DNA of 13,997 nucleotides. Origin: Endomicrobium sp. (GTDB lineage Bacteria > Elusimicrobiota > Endomicrobiia > Endomicrobiales > Endomicrobiaceae). The notes below the pieces were generated by a model. That model saw only the letters and a program-made list of their open reading frames with translations. It did not search any database and was not told the origin of the DNA. The number at the start of each line of letters is the position of its first letter. The first letter of the stretch is position 1. A program made the position numbers and the translations under genes. The DNA is taken from positions 1-13,997 of the forward strand of contig JAISDI010000156.1 of the NCBI GenBank assembly GCA_031264895.1, given 5' to 3'. Of this stretch, positions 11,632-13,997 are shown in pieces.

Positions 11632-13997
11632 TTAAGCGGCGGACATAATGTGCTTTATGGCTTCTACAGATGAAAGTTTGGTTGACTTTCTTATTTGTTC
11701 TTTTGTCGTAACTTTATCTATAAATATGTCAAGCATGTAACCGGTAAGAGCCGTATAAGCTTTAGAAGCTTTCTCGGATCTATCTTTACTTTGCGTTATC
11801 TCGCCGGCATTAAATATGTCGGAAGTAAAACCCATTTTTTGAAAAGGTATGGACAGATTTAAAAGTATAGGTTCGATTTCTGCGGAAGCTGCGGTAAAAG
11901 TATATTTTGAAAGAATATCTTCGACTTTGCTAAACAGCATTTCGGCGGGCAGATCCTGCGCGTATGCCGAAGGATAATATCCGGCTTTAAACAATGACGC
12001 TTCCGCCATAAGATTTGCAAAAACTCTTGCAATTGTTTTTGAAGTGAACTTGCCGGAACGTCCGTTTATTATTATATTTTCGCTCAAGCCCTGCATAAAA
12101 CCTGCAATTTTTGCGGCGTTAATTTCCCGCTGTTTGCCTTCGGAAGAAGCGTATGCGGACAATAAATTATCGAGATATTGTCTTGCGGCTTTCAGATTTT
12201 CTCTTGAACCAAGCTCATTTATCAACGAAATGACCGCTTTTTCAAAATCTTTGATTTCTGAAAGCCTGTTTTGTTTTGCCAAACTTCCCACAAGCGCGGC
12301 AGCATAAACCGCAGGCAATGACTGCCCGTTGATTTCAACGTTTCTTAAATCATTGATATCAAATGCCGCTTTGTCAATATCCATACTTAAACCCGTTTCA
12401 ACGGCATTTACGTAACTTCCTGTATAACTTTCTTCGAAAGTCTGCTGACCGACTTTGAACAGCCCTAAATTTATTCCGCCAAAACGCTTTGATCCTTTTG
12501 CAGGAACTCTATAATTTTCAGAGCTTTCGGAAACGACCTCGCCCCACAACAAACCTATCGGATAATCGACGGATACTGCGCCCGACTGCGCTGAACTTTT
12601 CAAAAGCTCTCCTAAAGTAAGAGAAGTTTTTTCAAGAGTTTTATCATTAATTTCGGCTTTATATCCGGAAATATTTCCGTAAACGCCCAAATCCTGAAAA
12701 GCTATTATGGGCGTATACCCTCTGTCTGCAACGGTTTTTACGGACTGCGGAGTCATATTAGGAGATTTTACGGCGACATTTATAAAAAATCCGGACTTTG
12801 CAGCCGTCTCGGCAATCTTATCGAGAACCGCTCCGTCAACAAAATCCGTTTCAATAGTGAAAGAAGTAATGCCTGCGGCAATCCATTTTGATATTATCGC
12901 TTCTGCATTTTCAGCATTTATTCCTTTTATATACATCGATATGTCCATGCCGGCCATTTTTGACAATGTCTGTTTTAACTGCCGTTCAAAAAGCATCTGC
13001 TGCAATGCCATAATTTTTACAAACGTATTTTTGTCAATATCGATATGATATTTTTCTATTTCGGCTTCGGCAAAAGAGTCAAGCCATGAATAGTTTGCCA
13101 AATAATATGCTTCAACATCGCTGCGCTGCCGGGCAGAAAGTTTTCCGTAAACTTTCATTGCCGCAAGATTTTTTCTTTTTGCCGTCTGCTCTTTATTAAC
13201 GGTTTCTTTTTCGGAAATATCAGCCGCCAAATCGTCTGCCGTTATCATGCCTTGCGCTTCCGGAACCGACATCCAATCCAGAAGCAAATAATTTGCCGCA
13301 AGAGGATCATCTGCGGAAAAAAGATCGTACATTGTAAAACCGTTTACTCTGGCCGGTTTCAAAACGGTTTCGGCATAATTTTGCAATGAAGTTATTTCGC
13401 CTATGCCGCTGTCGCCGCTGGTTTTAAGCATTGACGCCACTGTCAGCTTTTCATTATAAAGTCCTTTCTTTTCGGTCTTGCTTTCGACTTTGCGAGCTTG
13501 GCCGTCAAGAGATGATGATTCGGCTATTCTTTGCGCTACGGCGTCTATCGTGGTAAGAGTTTTATCGCCGGGAAGCCTGCTTATAGAAAGTATATTTTCA
13601 GATTTCGACAAATCCAAACCTTCGGATTTCAGTTTTCCCGTTATCTCAAGATTTTCAAATACGGCTTTGAGTATCTGCTCTTTTGCCTCTTTATCGATGT
13701 CCGCCGCAGACATTTCATAAATAAACGGAACGCTATATTGAAGATTGTAAAAAACGCCGTTTTCAGTTTCAACTTTTACAAGAGCGGCTTTTACCGTAAT
13801 ATCCCTTATGCCCGTATTAATCGTCAAACTAAATAAAACGTCATCGGAATTTATATATCTTACCGGCGTGACGGCAAAAGCTTTTGCGCCGTATGAACCC
13901 ATATACGCGATCAAATTCGCATTTGAAGCCGCATTTTCAATATCAAATACAAACGCCCTGTCTGCGCTTTTTAAATATTGCGGGACATCTACGGCTT
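11632..13997 (-). CDS. C-terminal part of a very large protein of unknown function (5' end outside window)
   Basis: At least 787 residues are visible; the frame is open through the right edge, so the TTG at 13914 is not taken as the start. No family is recognised with confidence. Counting from 13914, residues 1-120 are strand-rich ('AYMGSYGAKAFAVTPVRYINSDD', 'KAALVKVE'). About 120-320 are helical and charged. About 323-412 resemble a TIM-barrel segment ('INAENAEAIISKWIAAGITSFTIETDF', 'FFINVAVKSPN', 'GYTPIIAFQDLGVYG'). The remainder is mostly helical up to 'EAIKHIMSAA'. No membrane segment or catalytic motif stands out. This look is reminiscent of the giant, loosely enzyme-like proteins of Elusimicrobiota/Omnitrophota genomes (inference). 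No terminator follows the stop codon; repeat DNA does. Confidence 0.65.
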   Translation of the reverse strand, partial: AVDVPQYLKSADRAFVFDIENAASNANLIAYMGSYGAKAFAVTPVRYINSDDVLFSLTINTGIRDITVKAALVKVETENGVFYNLQYSVPFIYEMSAADIDKEAKEQILKAVFENLEITGKLKSEGLDLSKSENILSISRLPGDKTLTTIDAVAQRIAESSSLDGQARKVESKTEKKGLYNEKLTVASMLKTSGDSGIGEITSLQNYAETVLKPARVNGFTMYDLFSADDPLAANYLLLDWMSVPEAQGMITADDLAADISEKETVNKEQTAKRKNLAAMKVYGKLSARQRSDVEAYYLANYSWLDSFAEAEIEKYHIDIDKNTFVKIMALQQMLFERQLKQTLSKMAGMDISMYIKGINAENAEAIISKWIAAGITSFTIETDFVDGAVLDKIAETAAKSGFFINVAVKSPNMTPQSVKTVADRGYTPIIAFQDLGVYGNISGYKAEINDKTLEKTSLTLGELLKSSAQSGAVSVDYPIGLLWGEVVSESSENYRVPAKGSKRFGGINLGLFKVGQQTFEESYTGSYVNAVETGLSMDIDKAAFDINDLRNVEINGQSLPAVYAAALVGSLAKQNRLSEIKDFEKAVISLINELGSRENLKAARQYLDNLLSAYASSEGKQREINAAKIAGFMQGLSENIIINGRSGKFTSKTIARVFANLMAEASLFKAGYYPSAYAQDLPAEMLFSKVEDILSKYTFTAASAEIEPILLNLSIPFQKMGFTSDIFNAGEITQSKDRSEKASKAYTALTGYMLDIFIDKVTTKEQIRKSTKLSSVEAIKHIMSAA

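Noticed and set aside
13912..13914. TTG at 13914 as the start of the last gene
   Set aside because: The frame remains open to the window edge with protein-like sequence (AFVFDIENAASNAN) and no SD or signal peptide is seen, so the gene is treated as cut by the window.

Overview
The window is AT-rich DNA from a Gram-negative (diderm) bacterium. It carries a LolA-like periplasmic protein, two lipoproteins with lipoboxes and the remnant of an outer-membrane beta-barrel. The intergenic regions are packed with short palindromic repeats, including the type whose translation reads HPELVSGS. Together with a large secreted protein ending in a FlgD-like domain and the end of a very large protein of unknown function, this style suggests an uncultured gut-type lineage such as Elusimicrobiota/Endomicrobia. 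That placement is an inference from style; no taxonomic marker gene is present.

Layout, left to right. Positions 1-245 are a repeat cluster. A LolA/LolB-fold secreted protein (305-1093, +) follows, with a good promoter and SD. Positions 1155-1204 are a bidirectional terminator shared with a probable structured small RNA on the minus strand (about 1366-1155). This RNA has a consensus-like promoter, three hairpins and an exposed UCCUU segment. Its -35 box overlaps the stop codon of a stand-alone CdiA-CT-like PD-(D/E)XK nuclease (1392-1829, -). Next is a two-module lipoprotein with a Pro/Thr/Glu linker (1988-2911, -). A 550-bp gap holds a TTGTC x8 microsatellite, a terminator hairpin and an orphan Shine-Dalgarno sequence. 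Then comes a 22-codon leader ORF overlapping the start of an AAA-ATPase-like/PDDEXK_9 gene (3466-5040, +).

A 1047-residue secreted modular protein (5144-8287, -) converges on the ATPase gene. Upstream of it lies a repeat island (8397-9118). The island contains a strong terminator, the last 33 codons of a destroyed outer-membrane protein gene, a long bulged stem-loop, and a roughly 310-bp element with 24-bp terminal inverted repeats that itself contains two palindromic repeats. A lipoprotein of the phospholipase D superfamily with two HKD motifs (9129-11156, -) has a promoter so close that its mRNA may be almost leaderless. A second repeat region (11157-11631) includes a palindromic repeat apparently interrupted by about 110 bp of another structured element. 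The window ends inside the 3' part of a very large protein gene (11632-13997, -, start outside the window).

The genes do not form a recognisable operon. Most look like independent transcription units for envelope and secreted proteins separated by repeats. The best candidates for something undescribed are the minus-strand structured RNA next to the orphan nuclease, the microsatellite-containing small ORF, the leader-peptide/ATPase overlap, and the nested repeat elements.
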